DNA of 64,000 nucleotides from Datnioides undecimradiatus (lineage: Eukaryota > Chordata > Actinopteri > Lobotiformes > Datnioididae), in the NCBI GenBank assembly GCA_008933995.1, contig WARS01000010.1:11306238-11370237 (forward strand). The letters are read 5' to 3'. Position numbers and translations under genes: made by a program. The notes beneath the pieces are model-generated. The model was not told where the DNA came from and did no database searches. It saw only the letters and a list, made by a program, of their open reading frames with translations. This document shows positions 1 through 12,750 of this stretch, one piece after another; the first letter of the stretch is position 1; the number at the start of each line of letters is the position of its first letter.

Positions 1-764
1 ATCTCCAGGTATCAAATTCATCCCAACAGGTGTAGTGTGTTAAACGATATGGGCCCGTGGCAGCCTGCCACAGAAGCCGGGATGAAAGAGAAGCACGAGA
101 TCAAGTGCGGAGCGCCGGCTCCACTTATGCACACAAACACACATGTACCTGCAAACCTTACACGTTTCACAGGGGCCCTGTGCTACAGTTATCACCCCAC
201 ATCATCTGCAGCTGTGAGGGAAGTGAGAGCGTCACGCCATGACAGTCATCCGATGGAAGTTTAGCGAGTTTTCTTTTCTTTCCCGGGCTCAAGTTTTGTA
301 GACATATTGCATTGTGCGATACACTCGTGCTCTCTGATTGGCTGGGAAGCTTTTAACTGTGCTTTCCTCAAACATCATTTTTCTTCCATATCCTGAAGCA
401 TCCGATCGATAGAGCGGGAGTCATGTAGACAGAAGAAGACAAAGTCAGATAAGTAAAGTCTCACATCTGTTTCTTCCCTGCTGTTTGTGGAGACGGGCAA
501 GGATTGTTAGTTCCTTGCCTGTACTTTTTGCCTTACAGTACTGGAAATAAAATAGTTTAGACTCATCGACTCCTGCTTAACTCTGTCGCTATCAAACAAC
601 AGCTGATTGCAACTTCCTTCAGACTTTAATTCTGTAATATGGTTCAATTCGTCCATATGTTACAGTAAATGGCTTTTGGAGTTTTTAAAGCTGCCATAAT
701 CAATATGTGTATTTTGATAATTAGTCGAATGACAACGTGCACTGTAACACATATTGCTTCTGGT

Positions 765-1150
765 GATGTTTCATCAGACCCCTGCACTTCCCCTGAGCTC
801 TGAGGAGCTTTATAGCTGCTTTAAGCTCACTGTTTTGGGTCACTCTCACCCCTCTGATAGCTTTGCCGGTGACAGCAGGAAGCAGTTTTCAGCTAAAAAG
901 CACTAAAACCCCCAGCGTTCACTACCTGTCCAGCACCGAGCAACAGGACGGACGGAGTTAGCGACCAGTTGGTGAACAAATTGAGCATGCAGCAGCGAGG
1001 GAGGCAAATAAAGTCCCTCAGGAGCTCATGGAGACTGAAAAAGAGCTGAGGGAGTGTATTGACCCCCTGTTTCAGCCAGAAACAAGAGTCCAGCTGTTGT
1101 TCTGAATGTTAATATTACTCTATGATTGCTGCATGAGTGACTGTGCAACT
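765..1150. repeat. common teleost interspersed repeat, old copy
   Basis: Segments such as TTTTGGGTCACTCTCACC, GCGTTCACTACCTGTCCAGC and CAGGACGGACGGAGTTAGCG match a non-coding interspersed repeat that I remember as abundant in teleost genomes. The order of the blocks is preserved. Family name not known to me, boundaries approximate. Confidence 0.5.
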
Positions 1151-1990
1151 CATTGTTATGTTTACAGTTTATTGCACTTATTATTACCATGCAGGAACAC
1201 GTTAGTGTGCATAAAATTTAAAATTTCTGAAGATCAATGTGTTTTGTTTTGGTTTTTTTATTTTCTTTGTAGCAATTTTTAGGAGCACTAATTCCCCCCA
1301 AAAAACCACATTTAGGCTCATCTGACATGAAAAGAATCCAATCCTACTTAAAATGTTTTCCATTCATAGCATTCATTAAACTAATTTCATTCATATTTGA
1401 ACGAGAAGTGCTTTTAAAAGGGTACGCCGCATTGTGAATGATAATAATAATATTAATAACACTGTGCTGATTATTTAACCATGGTGTAGCCTTTTCACAA
1501 CATCTAGTGAGAATTTAATTCAGCCCTTGCAGGGCTATAATTGTAACCTCTGAAGGTTTGTGCCCATCCGCATGTTCCTGGAGATGATTAATGACATGAA
1601 GGCATTCGGTTGGTTATAAGGAGGATAAATGTCTAGTTTTAAGCGTTAATGGATGACATCTTATTTTTGTTCAATATTAAAATTCCTGCCCAAGTTGTAA
1701 CAGGTTTTTTTTTTTTTGGTGTGGAATCATCAGATGTCTCACTTGATTTTGAGAAGAATGAGTCTGGGACAGGACTGATGAAACGACTTCTATTTTTATG
1801 TTATTTATTTATTTTGTGATGCATGTTTCGGAGCACGAGTGAAAGAGCTCCAGTCAGAACCTATTTATTTACTCATGCTAAGCCCAAGTCCCTAGTGTTC
1901 ATGCGCGCCGTTTGATGGGGCCAACATCACTGACGCCTTGTTGCAGTGATGGGTGGGAGTGGTGGGGTGGGGCACTTACCACCCCCCCAA

Positions 1991-1991
<1 letters not shown>

Positions 1992-2027
<36 letters not shown>

Positions 2028-2031
2028 ACAA
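1992..2031. repeat. (CA)n microsatellite
   Basis: About 40 bp of CA repeats with one CT interruption at 2021-2022. It is open in several frames only because it is repetitive. Confidence 0.95.
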
Positions 2032-5000
2032 ACACAGAAGAGCCGTTTGATCTCACTCTGCCTCGGTTCAAAAGAGATCTACCCCTCAACTGCAGTCATA
2101 ACCTCCCTGAAAACACACACTTCAGCACCCATCCTCCCTCCCTTCCCTTTGAAATCACATTACCTGTGTCCTCTTTTTCAGCTGAGGGGTGTATAGCAGC
2201 AGATGAGACAGAATGGGAGATGTAGAGGAGGAGTGAAGTGAGGAAATAACCACATCAAGAGTTCAGTATTGGCTGTCTACAGGAATTCCCGCTCAGATGG
2301 GAGGATCAGTTCCTCTTCCTGCAGCATTCGGGGTTCTGCATGTCTCCCGGGGAGATGTGAGTGTCTCGCGCGGTGACCACAAAATCAAACCCATGGAAAA
2401 GTCGAGCATAACCTCCAACCATTTTCCCAGCATTGTTTTGATTTGCAGGTAACGGATGTATAGAAACTCGGGTTAAAACTTAAATTATATAAAATCCTTC
2501 AACGGCATTTACTGTACAGGACTATATTCTTGGTTAGCCGGGTTCCATGCCATTTAGGTTATGTGCTAGCTAACAGTTGCCTCTTTTTGTTATTGAAAGA
2601 ACTATTTTACAAGGTTATGCACAGATGTTTGTATACCGATATCTTTTCTGGTTTCTGTTTGTAGCCCACTGGTTGTCCACCGGTGGCAGCGAGTTTAAGT
2701 TCGAGGCAGCTATGGTTCCAGGCGGGCAGACAGACCATGTGGTTAACAAAAGAGGCGGGCTGCATAGGCTGGGTTGTAAATTTTAGAACCCCCATCTGCA
2801 AACGATTTACCTTTTTATTTGCTTTCTTTTCATTTATCTGCACTCAAATGCAGATATCTGCTCGTGGAGATTAGCCAAAATGTTGTTCATACCTGAAACA
2901 CTAATGCTAATCAGACTGCAAACGAGGGCCAGTGCACAGAAGACAAAATCCTGGCTCTGATATCAGTGTTCGCATATTCTAAAGCATCATCAGATCAAAT
3001 CAATTGGTTCCCTGATTTGACATATTATCATCTTATAAAGTGATATATGTCTAATATCTAACAGTTGCCTACTTACAAATCGGACCTGTTTCTACCAATG
3101 CCCGGGGCAAATGTCTGGCTCTGCGTGGGATTACAGTTTGGTGCCGAATAGGTTTTTGTACAGTAGGTTATTGATTTTCTTTTGACATTGTGTTAATAAG
3201 ACACTCTTGTGTTATGACAGGACTGGCTGGTATGCCAAAAAAAAAAAAAAAAAAGTTTCTTGTTAAAAAGGAATAATTGTGTGTCTAGCAATATGAGAAA
3301 AATCTGTCATCATAACTAAAATATTGTGTTAAAATATGAAAATGTGAAACCTTTTTATGTTCCAACAAGAAACCGAGCCATTTGTTTAGTGACTGCAGCT
3401 GCCAGAGTAGCCTAGCTTTAATTTAGATGTCTAGAAGTGTTTTATCTGTATATCATCAAATCACTGTTTACTGCTTTGTATTTCATATCCGAGAGAACAG
3501 CTCCCGCACAATGAACCGTAAGAATATGTCATCGCTGGGTAATAGTGTCAGTCAGGGTCACAGGAGCCGTGTTTTGGCTTCCTTTCTTAACTTCGGTGGC
3601 GAGCTCTTGTGGCCATATGTTTGAGTAAGTGCCTGTCTTGTACAACAACATACCCAGCCTTGTCAAGTGGGCCCTGGGATCCATGTTTGCAGTCACTTCA
3701 ATTCTTAAGTCCTACCTTTAAATATTTGAAGAGCCAGACACGAATTAAGAACAAGGAGAAGAGAGGCTGCACAGAGCACATGCAAGAATAGGAATGCATT
3801 CATAATGAATGCGCCTCAGTTCCCTCTCTTGATTTATTTCAAGGCGAATGAGCATAGCGAGCGAGAGTGAAATTAACTTGTTTTACACACATAACATGTG
3901 ATGTGAATGCTGATTGTTTTTACCTTGAAATAGGACTGCATGGGCTTGATTCTGATGATTATTTAAAGGGAAATTGCACAGTTACCTTGTCAGATATCAA
4001 TTTGAGAAGTTCAGAGAATTCCAAGTGTGACATTTACTCCTTTATCTTAGAGGTAAGCTCACTTCCCCTCTCCTTGGATTGTGTATGTCAACTTCAGTTT
4101 GTCACTCCTGACATTTCCCAGAATATGTTTTTGAGAGGAGCCAGACAGCTCGCTGTATGCAGCTGCGGGTTACATGTGAGCAACAGTCGAGAAAAAAATG
4201 GGAGTCGTGTAGCGCGCCTACGTCCTGTAGCTGCACGGCATTATGGTCTACTGAATCCGCTGTTGTCTGAGAAATTGGTCTCTGTCTTGGATGGATTTTT
4301 CTCTGTATGACGCTTCAGATGGCTGAATATGTTGTCTTGCTAGCAGGCATGAGCACAACTGATGGGGAATTTTCGGAGCCAACGCTGACTTTACAGGGAG
4401 AAAATACGGTTTGGCCAAATATTCTTTAACACGCTGTATCATTTACGCCGATACGTCGATTCATTCTAGGAAAGAACAGCAAGGAAAGAATAAATGAAAA
4501 TGAAGAAATGAATATCTGAACAGCAGCACTGTTCAGTTTCAGTTAATGCCTGATTGTAATGCTGCCAGTCAGTGACGGGCAGGTTGTAAAACAAAAGGAC
4601 TCGCTGGAGACAGTAAAGGGGGTGGGCAATAAATTACAAGCATTTCTTCTGCATTATATGCCAGGGGAAAAAAACTGTTTTTATATGGCAACAGATCAGG
4701 AACACACACACAGATAACAATATTATGTCCATGAAAGGCTACATCCAGAATGTGGATGGGATATTTTTTGTAAATCCCATCTTTAAGACAGGCATCAGCA
4801 CAGAATAAACAAAACCACCCCCAAACAAGGGAAGGTTTCAGTGCTTTAAGATGGACTTTCTGCAGATGACAACATATTATTTGAAAGATGCAATCAGGGA
4901 AACGGCTGCAGGCATAGAACCAGCTGGGTGGCTTTATGGTTTAATATTCTGAACTACACTTTACCAAAACATTGAATCCCTTCCTGCTCATTCTCTGTTG

Positions 5001-6612
5001 GGCAACTCAACAACAAAAAAAAAAAAACCTGCAAAAATAATAATAATTTTTTTTTTGTTGTTAGTTTGTTTTGTATTGGGAATTCGAAGCACACATAATT
5101 AGGATAGAGCCCTTATTTGAAAAAGCATTTCAGACCTTCAGAGTCATGTTTTATTTGCTTAGTGGACACTCTAATCTGTCATTTGAACACCGACAGCTTT
5201 ACACATTTGGCGTTGGCGGATGGATTTGTTTTTACAGCTGAATGTTTATTAGACCAAGTCAAGTAAATGACTTCTCTTGAGGTAAACACTATAGCATGGT
5301 TTATTTCCTGCTCCTACAATTACACAGCTCCATATAGCTCCCACTCTTAACAGCAGCCACTGCACTTACGCTTCTGAAATCATAATTTGCAACTTTACAA
5401 TTGTGTTCTCCCTCATAAGAAAATTGTGATTGCTGTTCAAACACAAAAGGAAGTATGCGTGTGTGCGCTTGGGTGTTTGCATAGAATCCCTGTGAATGTG
5501 CCAGGCTGAAACGAGGGGAAAGAAAATGTAAGAACGTTGATATGGTGTGAGTGGAAAGAGAAAGCCAGGCAGAGACAGGCGTATGTAAACAAAGCAGGCG
5601 GAGAAAAAGCAAGGTGGAGGACTGCTGAGTGTTGGACTGTGGATTTGTCTCCTCAGCTTCTGGCTAAGTCTGTCATCTGTTCAACAGTTGTGAATCAACA
5701 TCTGGTGAAACACGCATAAACACAGCTCTCCGAGCCACCGACAGAGAGGCAGTGAAGAAGACGGAGAAGCTTACGCACTCGACTGCGTGCCACAGTTTTA
5801 ATACACCTATAGAGAAAAGCACAGAGTGAGAGGCAGACGTGATGCAACATATTCAGCACATCTGTAGTCAGTTCTGCTGTGAATAATGTCTTAGGAAGCA
5901 GGTTCCCTTCTGTAATCACATCACTGTTTCCTGTAATAGAGTAATGCAAGATATTAAAGTTCTAATTTTAGTCATTGCATCATATATACCGATCTTATCA
6001 ACAGGTTATGAGTCATATTACATACACAGAATTAGAAGTAATTCTGAAATAGTATACCTATTTAAGTCTTACTTAGTTTGCCCTTCTCCTGCCTCTGCAT
6101 TACAGCATAGAGAGCACAGTTGCAGAGGATGCATGCAAGACAAGAAGCAGCGAGATGAGGAAGAGATTAGACCCGATAGAGGACGGAGACGCTTCTAATA
6201 GCCAGAAGAAGAGATTTAGTTTTACTTATTGTCATCTGGCAAAGCTCAATAGGCATAGCAAGCATTTCCAAGGGTTAAGGGTGTGGTGAGTTGAGCTTAA
6301 TTACTTTGCAGGAGAAAGATTAGACCAAAGGTTTGGACAGTTTTCATACTGGCCACGTTAATTTAAATCCATGCTTTAATTTAGAGTTTGGCTCATCCTC
6401 AGAACAAACCTGGCATTGCATTTGCAAATGTTAGCGCTGGTTAGATGGGTAGTTTTAAAACATGACCCGAGAAGGCCAGTTTGAGCCATGTGTTGATCAC
6501 CTTGATATCTTCTTAAACATTTTCATTTCATTTCATTTTAATGTAAGCACATAAGGTGATGTGTATTTGTGTTATGAGGGAGGGTGTGGCCTAAGGAGAT
6601 CGATACCCTGTA

Positions 6613-7870
6613 TCAAGGTGTGCATAATTATTAGGCAGCTTCTTTTCCTCAGGCAAAATGGGCCAAAAAAGAGCTTTAACCTGACTCTGAAAAGTCAGAG
6701 ATATTGGAGTGTGATCACACAACCATCAAACATGTTGTTTCAAATAGTCAACAGGGTCACAAGAAATGTGTTGAGAAAAAAAGATGCAAATTAGGTGCCA
6801 AAGATTTGAGAAGAATCAAATGTGAAGCTACCAGGAAGCCATTATCCTCCAGTGCTGTCACATTCCAGAACTGCAACATACCTGGAGTGCCCAGAAGTGC
6901 GGTGTGAACAAGGTGTTCTTTGCTCAGAGACATGGGCAAGGTAAGGTGAGCTGAAACCCAACCACCACTGAACAAGACACAAGTTGAAACATCAAGATTG
7001 GGCCAAGAACTATCTGAAGTCAGATTTTTCAAAGGTTTTATGGACTGATGAGATGAGAGTGGCCCATGGCTGGATCAGTCACCAACTAGGTGGAGGAGGG
7101 GTACTGGAACGGGCTGGTATTATTAAAGATGAGCTAGTTGGACCTTTTCAGGTTGAAGAAAATCAACGCCCAAATCTACTGCCAGTTTTTAGAAGACACT
7201 TTCTTCAAGCAGTGGTACAGGAAAGAGTCTGCATCTTTCAAGAAGACCGTGACTTTTATGCAGGACAATGCTCCATCACGTGCATCGAAGTACTCCACTG
7301 CCAGTAAAGATCTTAAAGATGAAAGTATAATGACATGGCCCAATTCCTCACCTGACCTAAACCCTGTTCAGAACTTGTAGGCCCTTCTTAAACGGGAGAT
7401 TTACAGTGAAGGAAAACAGTACACCTCTCTGAACAGTGTCTTGGAGGCTGAGGTTGCTGCCTGACAGACTCCATGAATGGAAGCTTATGACGGTTATTGA
7501 AAAGAAGGGTGGCTATATTGATTGCCACATTGATTGCTACATTGATTTTTTTTTTTTTTTTGACGTCAGAAATGTTTATCTGTAAATTTGGAGTTGTTTG
7601 TTTTATTACTCTCACTTTAACAGATGAAAATAAACAAGTGAGATGGAAAAATTGTTGTTTTTGTATTTAGTTGCATAATAATTCTGCCCCCTAATAGCTG
7701 CCCAATAATTGTGCGCACATAGATATTCTCCTAAGAAAGCCAAAACCTCCCCTTTACTTCCTTAGGTTTGAGGTTTATCAACATTTTGGATTGACCGAGA
7801 GCACTGTAGTTGATCAATAATGAAATTAATCCTCAAAAACACAACTTGCCTAATAATTGTGCACACGGTG
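6613..7870 (+). mobile_element. inactive Tc1/mariner-type DNA transposon
   Basis: Ends are inverted: GTGTGCATAATTATTAGGCA near 6619 matches the reverse complement of the right end near 7849-7868, which reads GTGTGCACAATTATTAGGCA. TA lies just outside each end (6611-6612 and 7871-7872), the usual Tc1 target. Size is about 1.26 kb. Inside is a broken transposase in three frames. Another internal TGCCCAATAATTGTGCGCAC near 7700 resembles the terminal sequence. Boundaries are good to a few bases. The copy cannot make its own transposase. Confidence 0.85.
6660..7480 (+). pseudogene. Tc1-like transposase, broken
   Basis: Fragments in three frames: a DNA-binding part around 6700-6900, LWTDEM with the first catalytic Asp at 7047-7049, then a frameshift to MQDNAPS with the second Asp at 7264-7266 and SPDLNPVQNL. 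The third catalytic position (7369-7371) lies 34 residues after the second Asp, as in DD34E transposases. It is Gln (CAG) rather than Glu. The normally conserved Trp two codons later is a TAG stop (7378-7380). Coding similarity continues past it (ALLKREIYSEGKQYTSLNS). Confidence 0.85.
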
Positions 7871-10149
7871 TACAACTGCAAGCTTACCGTGCCTCAAATC
7901 CATCTTCTTCACCTCCGCCTTTACTGTCAGCCATTGTAAAGGGTACGACTACACCATTTGCGTTATCAAGATATCTACCAGAAAGATGGGCTTACTTGCA
8001 TGTGGCTGGCAATTGCAGTGCATTGCTGAACGCCACTGCACAAACTTCCATTAGCGTCGCCACTGCATCAACATGGCAGATTGAAATCTGGTTGAAATAA
8101 GAGGTACAGCAAGTCTTAAACCGGCAGATCTGCTATTTTGCTTTCTGTTGCAATGGTCCTTGGCACATTCACATAATGCTTTCCATTTCAAAGTGCCAAG
8201 ATATTAACAGAAGACAATGTTGGGTTTGTTCTGTATTTGCACACAAACATCCAGTAGGATACATTGCACTCTGACTGCTCAAAGGCTGCCCATTGCAGTA
8301 TTGGAAACTGTTCAGATTCTATGTTCCCAGATTTAGACAAATTGGTTCATACCAATTTGTACCAAATGAGTGCTTTTGTCCAAGATGACTTTCATTAAGC
8401 AAAGTCAAAATCAAAAAGAGTAAAGAGCCGAGTGTCATCATAAATACAGCAAGCACAAGTACGTACAGCCCTTCAAACTAAACAGCTGAAAGTGTGTTAG
8501 AGAGCTACATCGCTAACATCACTAGTGCTTGTTTTTAAATCTAATTTCAGGTGAAAGCTCTCATCAGGACCAAAATGTCAGTGTCAAGGATGTGTTGTAC
8601 AGTATGTGTGGATTGAGCCCATCTTGATCACATCTCACAGAATGAATATAACAAGATTTCAGCTTCTGACTTATCAAGGTTCTCCAAAGTCCATCCAGTT
8701 TGAGGGTGAAGGAAGGATTTGCATGCACATATTAAAGCTTGAAGTCATGAAGAAAAAAGTGTATATTTACTCAAAACTCAAGGGAATGAGAACCACAGTA
8801 CCCTCAACTTAGTTTGATACGTGGTTGAGGGAAAAATTGCTGCCGAAAACGCAAAAGCAGTAGAAAATATACCACCAAGGTTTGCAACAATGTTAAATAA
8901 AAACAATTCACAGATTACTACTCAATGAGTGTGCAGACAGTGTTTCAGTCAGCCATCACAGGCCATCCTCAATGCATCAAGCTGTCGTTCTATTTCTGGG
9001 CAGAGGGAGAGACACGTCCTATATCAGTGACTGCTCAGGCTCGCTTTATGGGAGACCTCCTCCTCTTGCAGTTCAAGTCAATTGTCAACATGATTTATGG
9101 AGATGTGAGCTATCTCTAGACTGGCTCCTCAATCTTCCCCTGACGAATTGGTGCCATCGGCCCATGTAACCATCGTTTGTTTTCTTCACTGGCCAATTTT
9201 CATCCACGCTAACAAATTAAATCTGCCATGTTTTTGAGGAAGCTACTCTTTCCACCCTTCTCTTCTTTCCATGTATGACCTGCCTGACAATTACCGGAGG
9301 TGTGAGATTGACACGTTGGGATGAACTTTATAGAATAGTTTGGCACACATCCTTTTTTCCTCTTCCGAGGCTCTGATATGAGTAATATCCAGGATTTTAA
9401 TGGGGGTATAGTGTCATAACACTATGGTTGAGAACCTGGTTTGGATGACACGTTCTGAGTCTTGCATCTCGAAGACACGCACCACTTATTGTCCCAATCA
9501 TCTCGTATAGCTCACCAACACCAATACGACTTGATTAATGTGACTGGCTTTTATGAGCGGGATAAAAGGCTCTGCATATTACAGAGGCAATTATAATACC
9601 CCAGGAAACTCTTCTAAAAACAATAGAAAGCTCATGCAATCAACGTAAGTGGTGGTAACTTTTTAAAGTTTGGCTATTTAAGTTTATAATTGACTCCTCT
9701 CCACCACCACTAAAAGGAAATGAGGGTCCAGTGAGCAATCAGCCGTATCTTTATCCAGTAACTTTGTTGCCCTGCTCTGCCCTGACCTGCCTGCAGATTA
9801 AGGGAAATTAACTGCCGGTGGCAAGGTGGCTGAAAGGTTGGAGGAAAAGAAAACTGAAAAGGCAGTTGGTTTCATCTGTGCAATGGCCAGTGTGTCCACC
9901 TACAGCCTGTGAAAGTTTCAAAAATGTCATCAACATACTCAAAGATGTCAGTGCAGCTGAAAGGTTATAATGCTGGTGCAGCTAAGTACCTAATGCTAAT
10001 TGGGGTTACTATCGGTATCTGGTCAACATTATTGGACAAATTAAAATGTAGATCTGGCAAAGGTGTTAGATGAAAGGTTTGGGGTTCGCAAATCCAATAC
10101 TTGTTAAGATTTTTAACTCAAACCCAGAAACGTAAAAAGACAAGGGATA

Positions 10150-10300
10150 ATTAAGCTCTTCAAGATCCATCCCGGTGGTACCATCATACGTATCAGGTTT
10201 CAGGAAAATCTATCCAATAGTTGTGGAGATATTTCAGTCTGGACCAAAGTGGCAGACTGATCAACCGACCAAATGACTGACACCGCTGCCCCATGCTGTT
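10150..10300. repeat. teleost interspersed repeat fragment
   Basis: AAATCTATCCAATAGTTGTG, GAGATATTTCAGTCTGGACC and AAAGTGGCAGACTGATCAAC follow the consensus of a common fish repeat as I remember it. Extent uncertain. Confidence 0.5.
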
Positions 10301-12588
10301 TGTGGTGGTAAAAGCTCAACTTTGGGTTATCAAATTAAGAGAAGATATAAAACAAAAGTCAAGATTCAAATTCGATTCAACTAAGAAGTTTAAATGCAGA
10401 ACCACATCAAAATCGGATAGGTCTTCTCAGTGCAGACCCATAACAACACCGTTGTCCATTAAATGCATGATATTAAGTTCAGTACCACACATGTCATCTC
10501 AGCTCAATCACAAGCTGTACTTTCGGTACTTTCGGTCAGATGATCAAATCAGAAAAAGAGGATAAAACTTACCAGTAAACTGAATATTCACTTTCCAGCA
10601 AGAAGCATATTTTAAAAGAAACATCATTGATCTGCCCGAAGACAGGCAGAGCCAGATTCCTGTGAAGCTGCAAACAGAATTACAGAGAAACACATGATTA
10701 GTGGGAATGAAAAGTAACCCCACTGCTCATGACTCTGACATTAGTACGAATTTTATCTGCCAGCAAATATTGTCACATTGTCACAACAAGACGCTGCGTG
10801 TTGATTCATAGACATTTGTTATTTGTCCACTGACCACCGCATAAACTGTGGGAATTAAGTCAGCTGTGGAGCACTGAGAGAAAAGTAATCGGGCTTAAAA
10901 CAGCAGCATGGTGATTCATGGGTGCTGTGGATTTCAGGAGACAGGAAGAAAAGCTTTAGGCTTTTAAGACTCTTCATCACCCACCTCCCCTTCTTTCTTT
11001 CCACATCCACATCCACACCACAAAACAACACAAACGCACACGAATGCATACACATTAGCGCGCAGTTACACTCTGGAGTATCACCACATATAGTGCCAGC
11101 TGAGAGAGATGGATGGGGTGGCAGTGGTTTCTGATTTGGTCCGCATAATGAAGCTGAGTGAATTTCTCTGTGGAGCATGTCCTGCCGCTCTTAACCCTGA
11201 AAGGGGGGAAACTCGTCCCCCCTAAACCAACCTCCACCCCTTTCCCCTATCATACCCCCCTCCCCTTTGCTGTGCTGCTCAGAAGATTGCCTCCCTTTTC
11301 TGCTGTGATTGGGGTGATAACCACTAATGGATGGAGCCCAGGGCGCATTCAGGGAGGAGAAATGTTGGTGAATCCTGCTTTAACTCCATAATAAGCAGGA
11401 AATACTGGAAAACACGTCAACGCAGTGCTGTATGGTCTGTATCAGAAGAAAGAATTAAAAAAAAGATCTCACCAAGGCTCCTGTTAGTGGATGAACACAA
11501 ATTTTATTAAGAGTTTAAACTTCGAAGGACTTTTCTCTCCCTATTCATTGGATGAGGTCGTATGAAGGAATTTTCACATGTTCAGTACAAAATCCTTGAA
11601 TGAACAGGATGGAAAAGAGATCAGCGAGGGGAAACCTAAAGCTATATAATCATAATGTCACATACACAGGCTGCACAAACACAAACAAATGTGTACAAAC
11701 ACTGGTACGCCTGCACAGCATGATCTGTGTACAGGAGTCTTTTCGCTTGCCTGGGGGTGGGCAACCCTCATTGTCATGTTGAACAAATGTGCCGTCAAAG
11801 CTGCACTTTAAAGATGGGACGTGTCACAGGGGGCATGTGAGGAGCCCACTCGCCTGGAGGCAACACGGACGAACAGTCTGAAACAGAAGGAAGGGAGGAG
11901 GAAGTAAACACAACAGGAGGCAGAGGCAATCCTTGACATTTCGCTGCAAGCACTCGTCTTAACGGCTGCTGAATACGTCCTCTGAGCAGAGGAATGATAA
12001 ATATCCTGACGGGTGAGGAGGGAGAGCTGTAGCCAGACCTCCAGAGGGAAGAGTTATTGGGTTTGCGGTGAGGAGCCTGAGACACACGGGGAGTCCATTA
12101 GACTTTCGTCCAAACAGTGCCAAATCAGATGATGGCTTTGTGCTCTGGGGCGCTAGTCCACAAAACTCCTGACTTCATAAAAACACCCGCCTCAGTATGG
12201 AGAAGCTTCTTCAAGGGACATTATGTTTTTGCCTTTAAAAGCTGCACTGGTCTCAAAACTCCTGCACTAATTGGTCTCGAATTCTAGTGTAGCTACAATA
12301 TCAGTAGGATGACATAATTTGTCAGGTACTGAAAGACTAGGGGTTGGGTTAAAAAGGTTGAGAGAAGATCAAAAGGTTAAAGAAAGGCCTTTGTCATAGT
12401 TGAAAGTAAATGTTGTCCACTGTGTGCTTTCTTTAGTCTTCCATTCACCATGACCTCCTCACCTCCTATGTTTAAGTATTTGCCATCATTTAACACTCAT
12501 CTTTACATTAATCATATCCTGAATCTGCAACGCTGATCAGCTGAAACCCAAGTGCAGATGATGCACCGCAATCGCTAAAAGCTGATTT

Positions 12589-12750
12589 CATGCCTTGCAA
12601 CAGGGTTGTGCTTTTGAGAACAGTTCAGACTCAGTCACCTAACCTTCACCACATTTCACTTACAATACAAAGATACTGTGGAAAGCAGGATTTGAAAAAA
12701 CATTAGCTGAGCCATCCGACACAGACGTTCATGCCTTGCAACAGGGTTGT
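12589..12750 (+). repeat. 21-bp direct repeat pair
   Basis: CATGCCTTGCAACAGGGTTG plus T occurs exactly at 12589-12609 and again at 12730-12750, with weaker similarity continuing for about 15 bp (both followed by CTTT and then ACAGTT). Start-to-start distance is 141 bp. Confidence 0.9.

Larger units (their letters stand above)
1..6612. other. non-coding upstream region
   Basis: Apart from the interspersed repeat at 765-1150, the CA repeat at 1992 and a poly-A run at 3237-3254, I see no gene. Open frames here (longest about 147 codons at 3867-4310) have no recognisable domain or splice context. Confidence 0.7.

Noticed and set aside
3867-4310. 147-codon open frame on the + strand
   Set aside because: No recognisable domain or signal, and neighbouring sequence lacks exon features.
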